From positions 1 to 64,000 of the forward strand of contig CALWOX010000010.1 in the NCBI GenBank assembly GCA_944383265.1: a DNA stretch of 64,000 bases. The letters are read 5' to 3'. Below, piece by piece: positions 33,013-42,271 of the stretch. How positions within the stretch are numbered: position 1 is the first letter of the stretch; the number at the start of each line of letters is the position of its first letter. The translations under genes were made by a program, and so were the position numbers. Source of the DNA: an uncultured Lachnospiraceae bacterium. Its GTDB lineage: Bacteria > Bacillota > Clostridia > Lachnospirales > Lachnospiraceae. Under the pieces are notes generated by a model, which was not told the DNA's origin, made no database searches, and was given only the letters and a program-made list of their open reading frames with translations.

Positions 33013-34809
33013 TTACATTTTTTCGGGAGCTTTAAATCCCAAGATATCTATGCAGTCCGTAAGCACCTTTCTTGTAAGTGAAAGCAAGGCTATATAGCTT
33101 CTCTTCTTTTCCTCATCCTCCTCCGAGAGTATCTTTGTCTCATGATAGAATGAGTTGAAGGCGTCGGATATTTCATATATATATTGGCATATTTTGTGAG
33201 GCGCAAGCTCCTTCCAGGCAAGGCTTATGACCTCATTATACCTTGAGAGGAGCAGTGAGAGTGCCTTTGATGCCTTTGATTCCGATACGCCCGCGGCAAA
33301 GGTCTCCCTCGACTCCGGAACTGAAGCCGATTCCGAAGCACTCGTTCCTTCCGCATATTTTTTAAGTATGCTTGATATTCTTACTATAGAGTAAAGTATA
33401 TAGGGACCCGTATTTCCCTCAAAGCTTGTAAATCTGTCTATGTCAAAGATATAGTCCTTTGATGCCTGGTTTGAGAGATCTCCATATTTAAGGGCCGCAA
33501 GCCCTACCGTCTCGGCTATGCTTTTAGCCTCCTCATCGGATATCTCATCGGTACTCCTGTTTTCTCTTATCTTTTCATATACCTTTTCATTTATCTCATT
33601 TACAAGAGCGGAAAGCCTCAAAACGCCTCCCTCTCTCGTCTTAAAGGGCTTTCCATCCTTTCCGTTCATGGTTCCGAATCCAAGGAAGGTGAGGCTCTCG
33701 TCATCTCTGACTATTCCCGCCTTTCTTGCCACCCTGAAAAAGCTGGTGTAGTGGAGGCTCTGTCTCTGGTCCGCAATGTAAATATATGCGTCAGGCTTGT
33801 AAAGCAGCTCCCTCTCAACCATTGTTGCAAGGTCTGTTGTAGCATAGAGACTTGCACCGTCCGACTTTCTGACTATGCAGGGAGGAAGCTCCTTTGTATC
33901 CGTTTCCTCGGCTATATCCACCACAAGGGCTCCCTGAGACTCATAAGCTATTCCCCTGTCTTCAAAGTCCTTTAACATGTCGGGAATATACTTCTGTACA
34001 TCTGACTCGCCTTTCCACAGCTCAAAGCTTACATTAAGGCTGTCATAATTCTTCTTAAGATCGGCGAGGCTGAGCTCCATTATACGCTTCCATATCTTTG
34101 TACACTCAGGATCACCTGACTGAAGCTTCTCAGTTGCCTTGAGGGCTCTCTCCTTAAATTTCTCGGCCCTCTCTGTAAGCTTTCCGTCCTCACCCTTTTC
34201 CTTTGACTTTGCGGAAGCGGCAGGGTATATCTCCTCGAGATCCGAGAGATCAAACTCGGTCTGATCTCTGTCCTTAAGCTCCTCTATAATAAGGCCCATC
34301 TGTAGGCCCCAGTCGCCAAGGTGTACATCTCCTATCATCTTATTTCCCATGCGGGCTCCGAGACGCTTTATGCTCTCTCCTATTACCGCAGACCTCAGAT
34401 GTCCCACATGCAGGGGCTTTGCCACATTGGCTCCGCCGTAGTCAACTATTATGACGGGAGCCTTTTCTCCGTCCTTTGCCACGGGCTCCAGTCCCAGACC
34501 TTCGTTGCTGTCCATATCCGCAAGGTATCCCGCAAGGAAATCCTCGGATATATCAAGATTTATAAATCCCGGCATAACCGCCTCAGCCTTTTTGAAGGCA
34601 GGCTCGCCCTTTAATATTTCAACAACAGACTCTGCTATCTCTATTGGCTTTTTGTGCATAATCTTTGCAAGGGCCATAGCTCCGTTGCACTGGTATTCGC
34701 AAAGATCGGGCCTGTTTGAGAGATTCACTCTTCCGTAGCTTTTATCAAGTCCCGCCTTCTCAAAGGCAGCAGACATCTTGGCATTTAAAATATCAACTGT
34801 TTTTTCCAT
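33013..34809 (-). CDS. argS: Arginyl-tRNA synthetase
   Basis: 598-residue class I synthetase. The HIGH-type motif is HVGHLRSAVIG near 117-127; ArgRS lacks a strict KMSKS, here replaced by the GKPFKTREGGVLRL region near 385. The N-terminal additional domain (1-110) and the C-terminal DALR anticodon-binding helices (SIVRISSILKKY) are present. The insert SASVPESRETFAAGVSES near 505 is Ser/Glu-rich and looks like a surface loop. No T-box leader was seen upstream. Confidence 0.95.
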   Translation of the reverse strand: MEKTVDILNAKMSAAFEKAGLDKSYGRVNLSNRPDLCEYQCNGAMALAKIMHKKPIEIAESVVEILKGEPAFKKAEAVMPGFINLDISEDFLAGYLADMDSNEGLGLEPVAKDGEKAPVIIVDYGGANVAKPLHVGHLRSAVIGESIKRLGARMGNKMIGDVHLGDWGLQMGLIIEELKDRDQTEFDLSDLEEIYPAASAKSKEKGEDGKLTERAEKFKERALKATEKLQSGDPECTKIWKRIMELSLADLKKNYDSLNVSFELWKGESDVQKYIPDMLKDFEDRGIAYESQGALVVDIAEETDTKELPPCIVRKSDGASLYATTDLATMVERELLYKPDAYIYIADQRQSLHYTSFFRVARKAGIVRDDESLTFLGFGTMNGKDGKPFKTREGGVLRLSALVNEINEKVYEKIRENRSTDEISDEEAKSIAETVGLAALKYGDLSNQASKDYIFDIDRFTSFEGNTGPYILYSIVRISSILKKYAEGTSASESASVPESRETFAAGVSESKASKALSLLLSRYNEVISLAWKELAPHKICQYIYEISDAFNSFYHETKILSEEDEEKKRSYIALLSLTRKVLTDCIDILGFKAPEKM

Positions 34810-34949
34810 ATCTTTTCCCTTATAAAATCGAAGAGACTATCTCAAAAAGTTTCCCGAAATCAACTCTGTTTCGTTCCGCATACTTTTCATCGACAGCCTC
34901 TTCTGAAAATACTTAAATTCTTTTTAAATTTTAGGTCTCCGGCCTGCAA

Positions 34950-35507
34950 TTAAACTCTTGAGAGATACTCGCCTGTACGTGTGTCGATCTTTATCTTGTC
35001 TCCCAAGTTTACAAAGAGGGGAACCGCAACCTGAGCACCTGTCTCAACTATAGCGGGCTTTGTAGCTCCTGTAGCTGTATCTCCCTTAAAGCCGGGCTCT
35101 GTCTCTGTAACCTCAAGCTCAACGAACATAGGAGGCTCAACAGAGAATACATTTCCCTGATATGAGTTTACCTTACAGATATCGTTTTCCTTCACGAACT
35201 TCATAGCGTCTCCCGCAAGCTCTGCGGAAATAGCCATCTGATCATAGGTCTCTGTGTTCATGAAGTTGTACTGATCTCCATCCTGATAGAGATACTGCAT
35301 ATCCACCTTGTCTATACGAGCTGAGGGGAACTTCTCTGTAGGTCTGAAGGTTCTCTCAACAACACCTCCGTTGATCACGTTTTTAAGCTTTGTTCTTACG
35401 AAAGCAGCTCCCTTTCCCGGCTTAACATGCTGGAACTCTATGATCTGCACTACCTGTCCATCGATCTCAAGTGTAACACCGTTTCTAAAATCACCTGCTG
35501 ATATCAT
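34950..35507 (-). CDS. efp: Translation elongation factor P
   Basis: 185-residue EF-P that relieves ribosome stalling at polyproline. The KOW domain carries K32 in KPGKGAAF at the tip that contacts the P-site tRNA. The OB domains follow, and the C-terminus has [17 protein letters not shown], family-typical. GGGAGGG precedes the ATG. No EpmA/EpmB or EarP modification gene is in the window. Confidence 0.97.
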   Translation of the reverse strand: MISAGDFRNGVTLEIDGQVVQIIEFQHVKPGKGAAFVRTKLKNVINGGVVERTFRPTEKFPSARIDKVDMQYLYQDGDQYNFMNTETYDQMAISAELAGDAMKFVKENDICKVNSYQGNVFSVEPPMFVELEVTETEPGFKGDTATGATKPAIVETGAQVAVPLFVNLGDKIKIDTRTGEYLSRV

Positions 35508-35620
35508 TACCTATCCCTCCCGGATCTACTGATTGTTTTTCTCTTACTGATAAAAATTCTATACTAATATATATTAAAGTCTTTATAAATTCAAGTATTT
35601 TCGTGCTCTCAAGCCGATTT

Positions 35621-36154
35621 TCAGGAATTTGCACAGCTTTTTTCAAGACTTTTGCGGAATGATTTGACTATAAAGCTCTCCGGTATGCGTTTAAGCCTTA
35701 TCTTGAAAATGTCTGTGGACCTGTCCACGGGTTCAACAAGGACTGACTTAAGACCCGCTCTTTTTGCACCCATTATGTCGGTAAATATCTGATCTCCCGC
35801 AAAAAGTGTTTCAAGCGGAGCCGTTCCAAGCCTCCTGCAGGCCTCTATGTATCCGCCTTTTGAGGGCTTACCCGCCTTGCAGATATATTCTGTGCCGACC
35901 GCCCTCGCGAAGGGCTCGACCCTTCCCTTGTCATTGTTACTGAGCACCATTGTCCTTATCCCGGCATCATAAAGTCGTTTAAAAAGCTTCTTCGACCTTT
36001 CATCGGCGGGAGCGCCATGGGGCACCAGAGTATTGTCTATGTCAAATATTATTGCCTTTATCCCTTTTTTCTTAAGCTCTTCTATATCTTTATCCGATAT
36101 TTCACAGATATTTTTCGTGTATGCATCGGGATAGAGCATTTTGAATATCCTCAT
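35621..36154 (-). CDS. YqeG family HAD-type phosphatase
   Basis: 177 residues with HAD motifs: DIDNTLVPHG near 36-45 (nucleophile Asp), VLSNND near 70, KPSKGG lysine near 95 and AGDQIFTDIMGAKRAG near 118. Matches the YqeG (HAD IIIA, TIGR01668) family of Firmicutes. The start codon overlaps the nrdR stop (TAATG). The natural substrate is unknown. Confidence 0.92.
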   Translation of the reverse strand: MRIFKMLYPDAYTKNICEISDKDIEELKKKGIKAIIFDIDNTLVPHGAPADERSKKLFKRLYDAGIRTMVLSNNDKGRVEPFARAVGTEYICKAGKPSKGGYIEACRRLGTAPLETLFAGDQIFTDIMGAKRAGLKSVLVEPVDRSTDIFKIRLKRIPESFIVKSFRKSLEKSCANS

Positions 36155-36657
36155 TACTTTACTTCATCCTTTGTCTCAGCCTGCTTTGTTGTTTCATTAG
36201 AGGTATGGGACTTAAGAAGCTTTCCGACCTCCTCTATAAAGGTGTTCACATCCTTGAATTCCCTGTATACGGAGGCGAATCTTACGTAGGCAACCTCATC
36301 TGTCTCCTTAAGCTTTGACATCACAAGCTCGCCTATAACGGAGGAGGCTATCTCCCTTTCCTCCATGCTGAAAATCTTTGTCTCTATCTCGTCTATCATG
36401 TTTTCGACCTGACTCGATGATACAGGACGCTTGTGGCAGGACTGAACTATGCCCCGCTCTATCTTTGACCTGTCATATGCCTCCCTTGTATTGTCCTTCT
36501 TTATTATCATGAGAGGCATGGTCTCGGGCTTTTCATAGGTCGTAAATCTCTTTCCACAGATCACGCACTGGCGTCTTCTTCTTATGGCCGAATTTTCGTC
36601 AGCGGGTCTTGAATCTATTACCTTCGTGTCCTCGGCATTACAAAACGGACATTTCAT
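36154..36657 (-). CDS. nrdR: Transcriptional repressor NrdR
   Basis: 167-residue NrdR: zinc ribbon (MKCPFCNAEDTKVIDSRP and CVICGKRFTTYE) and an ATP-cone domain (MIIKKDNTREAYDRSKIERGI). It represses ribonucleotide reductase genes when the dATP/ATP balance is high. The C-terminal tail (KSHTSNETTKQAETKDEVK) is charged. Its likely target nrdD is 18 kb away in this window with a matched pair of NrdR boxes. Overlaps the DUF975 gene by 20 bp. Confidence 0.95.
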   Translation of the reverse strand: MKCPFCNAEDTKVIDSRPADENSAIRRRRQCVICGKRFTTYEKPETMPLMIIKKDNTREAYDRSKIERGIVQSCHKRPVSSSQVENMIDEIETKIFSMEEREIASSVIGELVMSKLKETDEVAYVRFASVYREFKDVNTFIEEVGKLLKSHTSNETTKQAETKDEVK

Positions 36658-37453
36658 CGGTTATTACCTCCTCTTCCTTATCTTCCTTGATAAGCTCTCC
36701 TCTTGCATCGATATAAAACAAAATTGAAGTAAGCATCATATACGGCGCTATCCAGAACACAGCTATGCCCAAGCTCATATATATGGGTATTACCCATGGT
36801 ATAAAGCTCAGAGAGATCAAAAGAAATCTCAGCCTTCTCTTTTTCATGAGTTTAAGGCTCTCCTTGAATGCGGATATAATACCTGTTTCGGGCTCTTCTA
36901 TCCTTATGTAGCACACAAAGGCAAAGCCGAACATCACATAGTAATATATGAAGTATGCCAATACTATTCCCGCTATAATAAAGAGAAGGGAAATCCCCGC
37001 ATAGTATGCCCTGTCTGAGGCAAAGTTTATAAGCTCCGTTACGGCTAAGCCTATCACAGTCAAAAATATGTAGCTTACCACAAACCTTCCCGGTCTGCTT
37101 CCTCTTTTAAAGCCGAAGAATAGATCCTTTATCGAGCAGGGCTTCTCCCTCGCAATATTAAGACCTATCCTGTATTCTCCCATCACAAATATCAAAAGCG
37201 AAATGACCGCGACTATCGCCAAAAAGGCTACTGCCACGGCAACGGCGGCGCCTCCCGCTCCCGTAAGTGCATCAGGGCTGTATACTCCCGTGCGTATCCC
37301 GATGACAGACATCAGAAACATCATATAGGCGGCCATAGCAGGTATCATTACGATCAGTGCGGTCAAAAATGAGGCTCCGATCACTGTTCCGTATCTGCCT
37401 ATGAGCCTTTTTCTTGCCATAGCCTTATAGTCCCTTGACCTGAGCTTCTTCAT
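36638..37453 (-). CDS. DUF975 family membrane protein
   Basis: 271 residues starting MKKLRSRDYKAMARKRLIGRYG, the family N-terminus, followed by about six hydrophobic segments and the C-terminal FYIDARGELI segment. Start at 37453: GGGAGG lies 9 bp upstream and the codon overlaps the previous stop as TGATG, so translation is coupled to the DUF4190 gene. Function unknown; paired with small DUF4190 proteins in many Firmicutes. Confidence 0.85.
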   Translation of the reverse strand: MKKLRSRDYKAMARKRLIGRYGTVIGASFLTALIVMIPAMAAYMMFLMSVIGIRTGVYSPDALTGAGGAAVAVAVAFLAIVAVISLLIFVMGEYRIGLNIAREKPCSIKDLFFGFKRGSRPGRFVVSYIFLTVIGLAVTELINFASDRAYYAGISLLFIIAGIVLAYFIYYYVMFGFAFVCYIRIEEPETGIISAFKESLKLMKKRRLRFLLISLSFIPWVIPIYMSLGIAVFWIAPYMMLTSILFYIDARGELIKEDKEEEVITDEMSVL

Positions 37454-37770
37454 CACATCAATCCTCCCGACATATTCATTCCCACAGCAGCATAAAAAAT
37501 TATAAGTATGACAAGGGATACAACTGAGATAAATACCGCTACAACAGAACATACAAGTCCTCCTATTGCCACTCCGTGCATAGAGGAATCTCCCCTTGAC
37601 AGGAGGGCAAGAGTAATACCTGTCCCCGCAAAAATGATACCTATCATAAAAAAGCTTGTTACAATTGCGAGTATTCCCATTACAAGAGAGGCAACAGCCA
37701 AACCGTTTGCCGCCTTTTTCTCATAGCCGGCAGTTCTTTGCGGGAGCTCTCTGTACATATCTTCATTCAT
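37453..37770 (-). CDS. DUF4190 family small membrane protein
   Basis: 105 residues with two hydrophobic helices: ANGLAVASLVMGILAIVTSF and GVAIGGLVCSVVAVFISVVS. The LAVASLVMGI pattern is typical of DUF4190. First gene of the DUF4190-DUF975-nrdR-yqeG operon. Function unknown. Confidence 0.82.
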   Translation of the reverse strand: MNEDMYRELPQRTAGYEKKAANGLAVASLVMGILAIVTSFFMIGIIFAGTGITLALLSRGDSSMHGVAIGGLVCSVVAVFISVVSLVILIIFYAAVGMNMSGGLM

Positions 37771-37909
37771 TATTTGAAGCTCCTTTCTTATAAAAAAGCT
37801 TTGTTTTGCATGAAAATTTTACTACATATAGGGAATGAATTCAACCGGGCAAAAAGCTCTCAAAATTTCAAATTAAGCTCTTTTTGTGCATTTTAAAAAG
37901 TTTTTCTCG

Positions 37910-37938
37910 TTGCCCTTACATGAAACGCCTGTTATAAT
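37910..37938 (+). promoter_or_regulatory. Promoter of the NTF2-like/LytTR gene
   Basis: TTGCCC (37910-37915), 17-bp spacer, TATAAT (37933-37938) with an extended TG (TGTTATAAT); 33 bp from the -10 to the ATG. Confidence 0.75.
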
Positions 37939-37971
37939 GATTATGAGAATAATTTATAAGGAGGGTGGGCC

Positions 37972-38781
37972 ATGAAGAGGAATGCTTTTTCAGAGGATAC
38001 TGTAGTTGATATGTCGCGCAGAGTCATTCGCAATTTTTATGCTCTCGATAAAGAGCCTTTGGCAGCCGATCTGTCCGAGAGCTTTATGTGGATCGGAACG
38101 AATGATAAACACTGGTCCGAAAATCTCGATGAGTTTTCATGCGCCGTAAAGAATCTTTGCGGTATTTCTCCCGTAACCCTTTCCGACGAGGAATACCACC
38201 TTCTGTTTCATGAGAGAAATATATGGATACTTTACGGAAGGCACAAGGTCACCTTCACAGCCGACAGGGATGTAGTGCATGTTCATATGCGCTTTACCTT
38301 TGTGTGGAAGAGATATAATGACGAGCTGAAGCTTCTGCACCTTCATGCATCGCGCTCCGGGGATGTCCCCGCAAGGCAGGGTCTTGATCGCGAAAAATCC
38401 GGCGATAAGGACTCGCCTCTTATGCAGCATTTTGAAAAGATACTAAGCCTCCCGTCTTCATCCCGCAGGCTTGTCTTTAAAGACCTGAATGGTGTTCATC
38501 GTTATCTGCTCCCCGGAGAGGTGGTGTATCTGGAGGCCGATTTGCAGCGCACCACTGTCCATACAAAGACTGAAAGCTTCAGTATCCACGGTCTTATATC
38601 GGAAATAGAAAAATCCATGCCTGATGATTTTTACAGGATACACAAAAGCTATCTTCTTAATACCTCATATGTGGAAAGCATATTCAGATATAAGGTAAAG
38701 CTGCAGGACGGCAGTCTGCTGCCCATAGGAAGAGACCGATATATGAGCTTTAAAAAATATTTGTCCGAGAAAAACCTGTAA
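37972..38781 (+). CDS. NTF2-like (SnoaL-type) domain fused to LytTR DNA-binding domain
   Basis: 269 residues. The N-terminal half (about 10-125) resembles an NTF2/SnoaL-like fold (SFMWIGTNDKHW and HVHMRFTFVWKRY, where such domains have a pocket). The C-terminal half (165-269) is a LytTR domain: EVVYLEADLQRTTVHT, FYRIHKSYLLNTSYVES and LPIGRDRYMSFKKYL. It has no response-regulator receiver domain, so it probably senses a small molecule directly. Single gene with a strong promoter; no partner kinase is adjacent. AAGGAGG precedes the ATG. Confidence 0.85.
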   Translation: MKRNAFSEDTVVDMSRRVIRNFYALDKEPLAADLSESFMWIGTNDKHWSENLDEFSCAVKNLCGISPVTLSDEEYHLLFHERNIWILYGRHKVTFTADRDVVHVHMRFTFVWKRYNDELKLLHLHASRSGDVPARQGLDREKSGDKDSPLMQHFEKILSLPSSSRRLVFKDLNGVHRYLLPGEVVYLEADLQRTTVHTKTESFSIHGLISEIEKSMPDDFYRIHKSYLLNTSYVESIFRYKVKLQDGSLLPIGRDRYMSFKKYLSEKNL

Positions 38782-38819
38782 AAAACCGGACAAAACAGCA
38801 ATTTAATATATTATACTTT

Positions 38820-38872
38820 AAAAGGTACCCGGCATCTGAGACATGGTATGTCCTGAACCGGGTACCTCTTTT
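38820..38872. terminator. Bidirectional terminator
   Basis: GGTACCCGG (38824-38832) and CCGGGTACC (38858-38866) arms with A- and T-rich flanks serve both the LytTR gene and the M20 gene. Confidence 0.75.
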
Positions 38873-38887
38873 ATATATCAATATTCT

Positions 38888-40291
38888 TTATTTGCAGAGC
38901 TCGTATATAGCTTCGGCAAATATCTTTGCCGCAGTCTTCATCTCCTCTATTATCATAAACTCATCGGCGCCATGCATATGAGTATCTGTGGTATCTCCCA
39001 CAGCTCCGAAGGCAACTCCGTTCTTAAGCTCATGAACATAGGTTCCGCCGCCTATGGCAAGGCACTCTCCCTTTTTACCTGTATACTTCTCATAACATGC
39101 GAGAAGGGTCTTTACAAAGTCGGAATCTCCGTCAACAACATGTGCGGGAATAAAGGAGGTCTCTACTTCAAAGCCCTTTGAAGTAACATTTTTCTTTGCA
39201 ACCTCAACGCAGTTTTCCTCGTTTGCGGAAACGCAGGTACGGGCATCCCACTTTGCTGTAAGTCCTGTCTCTGTTATCTCTACTATGTCAAGAGTGCATG
39301 TGGTTGCATGAGAGACCTCATCGCTCATCTTTATGCCTATTCCCGATCCGTCAGTAACACCATAGGGGAAAAGTTCAACAAGAGTTTTTAATGCGGCGGA
39401 TCTTTCACTTTCTTCAACAGTAAGCTTTGAAACCAAAGTGCAGAGAGCGATGGCGGCATTCTTTCCGTTCTCGGGAGTTGAAGCATGAGCTCCCTTGCCC
39501 TCGGCGGATATTATCACATCGCCCGCCTCTTCGCAGAAGGAAAAGCTTACGCCTGTGGAATCCTCGACTGCCTTTGCACATTCTGTTATTTCATTTATCT
39601 CAAAGCCCTTAAGCCTTGCCTCAGCCTTTCCCGGAACGATGTTTATAGTCGTGCCGCCCTTTATGTATACAAAGTCCTTAGCCTTAAGTCCCGAGTCAAA
39701 GCTCTTTGTAATGCTTCCTCTGAACTGTCCCTTCTCAACATTTATAAGAGGGAACTCTCCGTCGGGCGAGAAGGTCATGGGAGCTTCCTTTTCTATAGCA
39801 TAGTAATGCTTTATGTCGGAGCTTCCGCTCTCCTCGTCTGTTCCGAGTATCAGTCTGCAGTTTCTTGAGAGGGGAAGTCCCAGCTCCTTTACAGCTCTCA
39901 TAGCGTAAAGAGCGCACATGGCAGGTCCCTTGTCGTCAGATGAGCCTCTGCCGTATATCCTTCCGTCCTTTACTACGGGCTTATATGCCTCTGTCACAGT
40001 CCAGCCGTCTCCCGCGGGAACCACGTCCATATGAGCAAGGATGTCAAGTCCGCTCTCCTTGTCATTCATATCCGCTGTAGCGACATAGTTGTCATAGTTC
40101 TTTACATCAAAGCCGTACTTCTCACAGAGATCCATCGCCTCGCAAAGAGCCTTAAAAGGGCCGTCTCCGTAGGGCTTGCCTTCCCCATAGGCACCCTTTT
40201 CCGAATTGACAGCGCAGAGCCTCATAGTATCCGCTACCATCTCATCTGTATGCTCATCAATATACTTGGTTATCTTTTCTGTGATGTTCAT
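38888..40291 (-). CDS. M20 family (PepV/Sapep type) metallodipeptidase, second copy
   Basis: 467 residues, paralogue of the enzyme at 15287-16729. Metal motifs: DILAHMDVVPAGDGW near 85, GRGSSDDKGPAMCALYAM near 120, LGTDEESGSSDIKHY near 150 and AIGGGTYVHELKNGVAFG near 425, then THMHGADEFM near 445. Starts at 40291, where AGGAGG lies 5 bp upstream; an in-frame ATG at 40321 is rejected. Here it is a stand-alone gene, not tied to a transporter. Confidence 0.92.
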   Translation of the reverse strand: MNITEKITKYIDEHTDEMVADTMRLCAVNSEKGAYGEGKPYGDGPFKALCEAMDLCEKYGFDVKNYDNYVATADMNDKESGLDILAHMDVVPAGDGWTVTEAYKPVVKDGRIYGRGSSDDKGPAMCALYAMRAVKELGLPLSRNCRLILGTDEESGSSDIKHYYAIEKEAPMTFSPDGEFPLINVEKGQFRGSITKSFDSGLKAKDFVYIKGGTTINIVPGKAEARLKGFEINEITECAKAVEDSTGVSFSFCEEAGDVIISAEGKGAHASTPENGKNAAIALCTLVSKLTVEESERSAALKTLVELFPYGVTDGSGIGIKMSDEVSHATTCTLDIVEITETGLTAKWDARTCVSANEENCVEVAKKNVTSKGFEVETSFIPAHVVDGDSDFVKTLLACYEKYTGKKGECLAIGGGTYVHELKNGVAFGAVGDTTDTHMHGADEFMIIEEMKTAAKIFAEAIYELCK

Positions 40292-40369
40292 ATATTCCTC
40301 CTGCAGATCGTAATTTTTCATTTATTGTATCGGCTTTATATTATATTACAGAATTGCAAAGGCCGCAAT

Positions 40370-41971
40370 TTAATTCCTTCCGAACTCCGAGAGCTTAAGC
40401 CCCTCATTCCTTTCAAGCACCATCTTTACGCTCCACTCGTGGGCAAACAGAAGGAGAGGATTCCCCTTAAGATCCTTAACCTTCTTCATATCCGAGGTTC
40501 CGTTTATCCTCTCAAGGTCGATCTCTGTAGGATTCTCTACCCATCTTATGTACTCGTAAGGAAGCTGCTCAAGCTTTACATCGACATTGTATTCAGCCTT
40601 CAGCCTGTAGGTGAGCACCTCAAACTGCAGCACTCCTACGACTCCTACTATGATCTCCTCCATTCCTGTGTTGAATTCCTGGAATATCTGTATAGCTCCC
40701 TCCTGGGCTATCTGATTTACGCCCTTGAGGAACTGCTTTCTCTTCATGGTATCTATCTGGCGCACTCTTGCAAAGTGCTCGGGGGCAAAGGTAGGTATGC
40801 CCTCAAAGCTGAACTTCTCATTTGAGACGCAGAGAGTGTCTCCTATGGAATAGATTCCCGGATCGAAAACTCCTATAATATCTCCCGCATAGGCCTTCTC
40901 TATTATCTGCCTGTCCTGAGCCATCATCTGGGTGGGCATGGTGAGCTTTATCTTTTTCCCGCCCTGAACATGGTTTACTTCCATTCCTGCCTCGTACTCT
41001 CCCGAGCATATGCGCATGAAAGCGATCCTGTCGCGGTGGGCCTTATTCATATTGGCCTGTATCTTAAATACGAAGGCGGAGAATTTCTCTGTGAAGGGAT
41101 CTATAAGTCCCTTGTCGCTCATTCTGGGGAGGGGTGAGGTGGTCATCCTTAAGAAATGCTTGAGGAAGGTCTCAACTCCGAAGTTTGTAAGGGCTGATCC
41201 GAAAAATACAGGGGAGAGCTTTCCGGCTCTTATCTTTTCGAGATCATACTCGTCCGCCGCTCCGTCAAGGAGCTCAATGTCCTCCCTGAGCTTTTCAAGG
41301 TTCGCAACTCCAAGCACATTGTCAAGTCCCTCATCCTCCAAGCCGTACTGAGTGCTCTCAAGCTCCTTTGCGCCTCCCGCCTCAGCCTTGAAGGTGGTTA
41401 TCCTCTCTATGTCCCTCTCATATACTCCCTTAAAGTTCTTTCCACAGCCTATAGGCCAGTTCATGGGGCAGGTATGTATGCCCAGAACTTCCTCTATCTC
41501 GGAAAGAAGCTCAAAGGGGTCTCTCGCCTCACGGTCAAACTTATTTATAAATGTAAAAATAGGGATGCCTCTCATGACGCAGACCTTAAAGAGCTTTATG
41601 GTCTGTGCCTCAACACCCTTCGAGCCGTCGATCACCATGACGGCGGAATCCGCAGCCATAAGGGTACGGTAAGTATCCTCCGAGAAATCTTGGTGTCCCG
41701 GGGTATCCAATATATTTATGCAATAGCCGCCGTAATTAAACTGCATTGCGGAGGATGTGACCGAAATACCTCTCTCCTTCTCTATCTCCATCCAGTCGGA
41801 TACGGCATGCTTTGCCGCCTTTCTTCCCTTCACAGTTCCGGCAAGGTTTATAGCGCCTCCGTAAAGGAGGAATTTCTCCGTCAGCGTGGTCTTACCTGCG
41901 TCCGGGTGGGATATTATGGCGAAGGTACGCCTTTTTTCTATCTGTTCTCTTATTTCCTTTTCGTTTTCCAT
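40370..41971 (-). CDS. prfC: Peptide chain release factor 3
   Basis: 533-residue translational GTPase that recycles RF1/RF2. G1 SHPDAGKTTLTEK near 20, G3 DTPGHQDF near 91, G4 NKFD near 145, and the RF3-specific middle (GIYERDIERI-type region, PVFFGSALTNFGVE) plus a C-terminal domain with VGVLQFEVLTYRLKAEYNV. Length matches the family. Monocistronic. Confidence 0.95.
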   Translation of the reverse strand: MENEKEIREQIEKRRTFAIISHPDAGKTTLTEKFLLYGGAINLAGTVKGRKAAKHAVSDWMEIEKERGISVTSSAMQFNYGGYCINILDTPGHQDFSEDTYRTLMAADSAVMVIDGSKGVEAQTIKLFKVCVMRGIPIFTFINKFDREARDPFELLSEIEEVLGIHTCPMNWPIGCGKNFKGVYERDIERITTFKAEAGGAKELESTQYGLEDEGLDNVLGVANLEKLREDIELLDGAADEYDLEKIRAGKLSPVFFGSALTNFGVETFLKHFLRMTTSPLPRMSDKGLIDPFTEKFSAFVFKIQANMNKAHRDRIAFMRICSGEYEAGMEVNHVQGGKKIKLTMPTQMMAQDRQIIEKAYAGDIIGVFDPGIYSIGDTLCVSNEKFSFEGIPTFAPEHFARVRQIDTMKRKQFLKGVNQIAQEGAIQIFQEFNTGMEEIIVGVVGVLQFEVLTYRLKAEYNVDVKLEQLPYEYIRWVENPTEIDLERINGTSDMKKVKDLKGNPLLLFAHEWSVKMVLERNEGLKLSEFGRN

Positions 41972-42084
41972 ACTTCCTCTGTAAAATATAAATATTTAAA
42001 ATAAAAAACATGTTCAATTTAGCCGAAAGATTATTTTACAACATTAAAAGGCGTTTAACAAGGGGTTTAAGGCCGATTACAGCC

Positions 42085-42114
42085 TTGACAAAATCCGAAT
42101 GCACCAAGTAATAT
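42085..42114 (+). promoter_or_regulatory. Promoter of the MATE exporter
   Basis: Perfect TTGACA (42085-42090), 18-bp spacer, TAATAT (42109-42114); about 150 nt of leader follow. Confidence 0.65.
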
Positions 42115-42197
42115 AAACTTGTAAAATTTCGCGTGGATCTTTTCCTGATACTGTATAAAATATTTTTCATTGATTTTTATATCGGTCATCACTTTTC

Positions 42198-42236
42198 GCC
42201 ACACGGTTGCCCTTTTGACAGCCGGGTGGCATTTTT
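42198..42236 (+). terminator. Terminator-like hairpin in the MATE leader
   Basis: GCCAC (42198-42202) pairs with GTGGC (42226-42230), extended by CGG/CCG and TTG/CAG with one mismatch, then TTTTT (42232-42236). It lies between promoter and ATG. GCCCT (42209-42213) could instead pair with AGGGC (42237-42241), an arrangement like an antiterminator. Possible attenuation or riboswitch control. Confidence 0.5.
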
Positions 42237-42271
42237 AGGGCTTAAATTTCAGTTATACAGGAGAATTTTAT

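Larger units (their letters stand above)
41972..42271. other. Intergenic region with MATE promoter and leader
   Basis: 300 bp between the divergent prfC and MATE genes. The first 80 bp are AT-rich and show no clear prfC promoter. The rest holds the MATE promoter (42085-42114) and a 150-nt leader that ends in a terminator-like hairpin. Confidence 0.6.

Noticed and set aside
34810-34949. T-box riboswitch before argS
   Set aside because: No T-box motif and no specifier stem in 140 bp.
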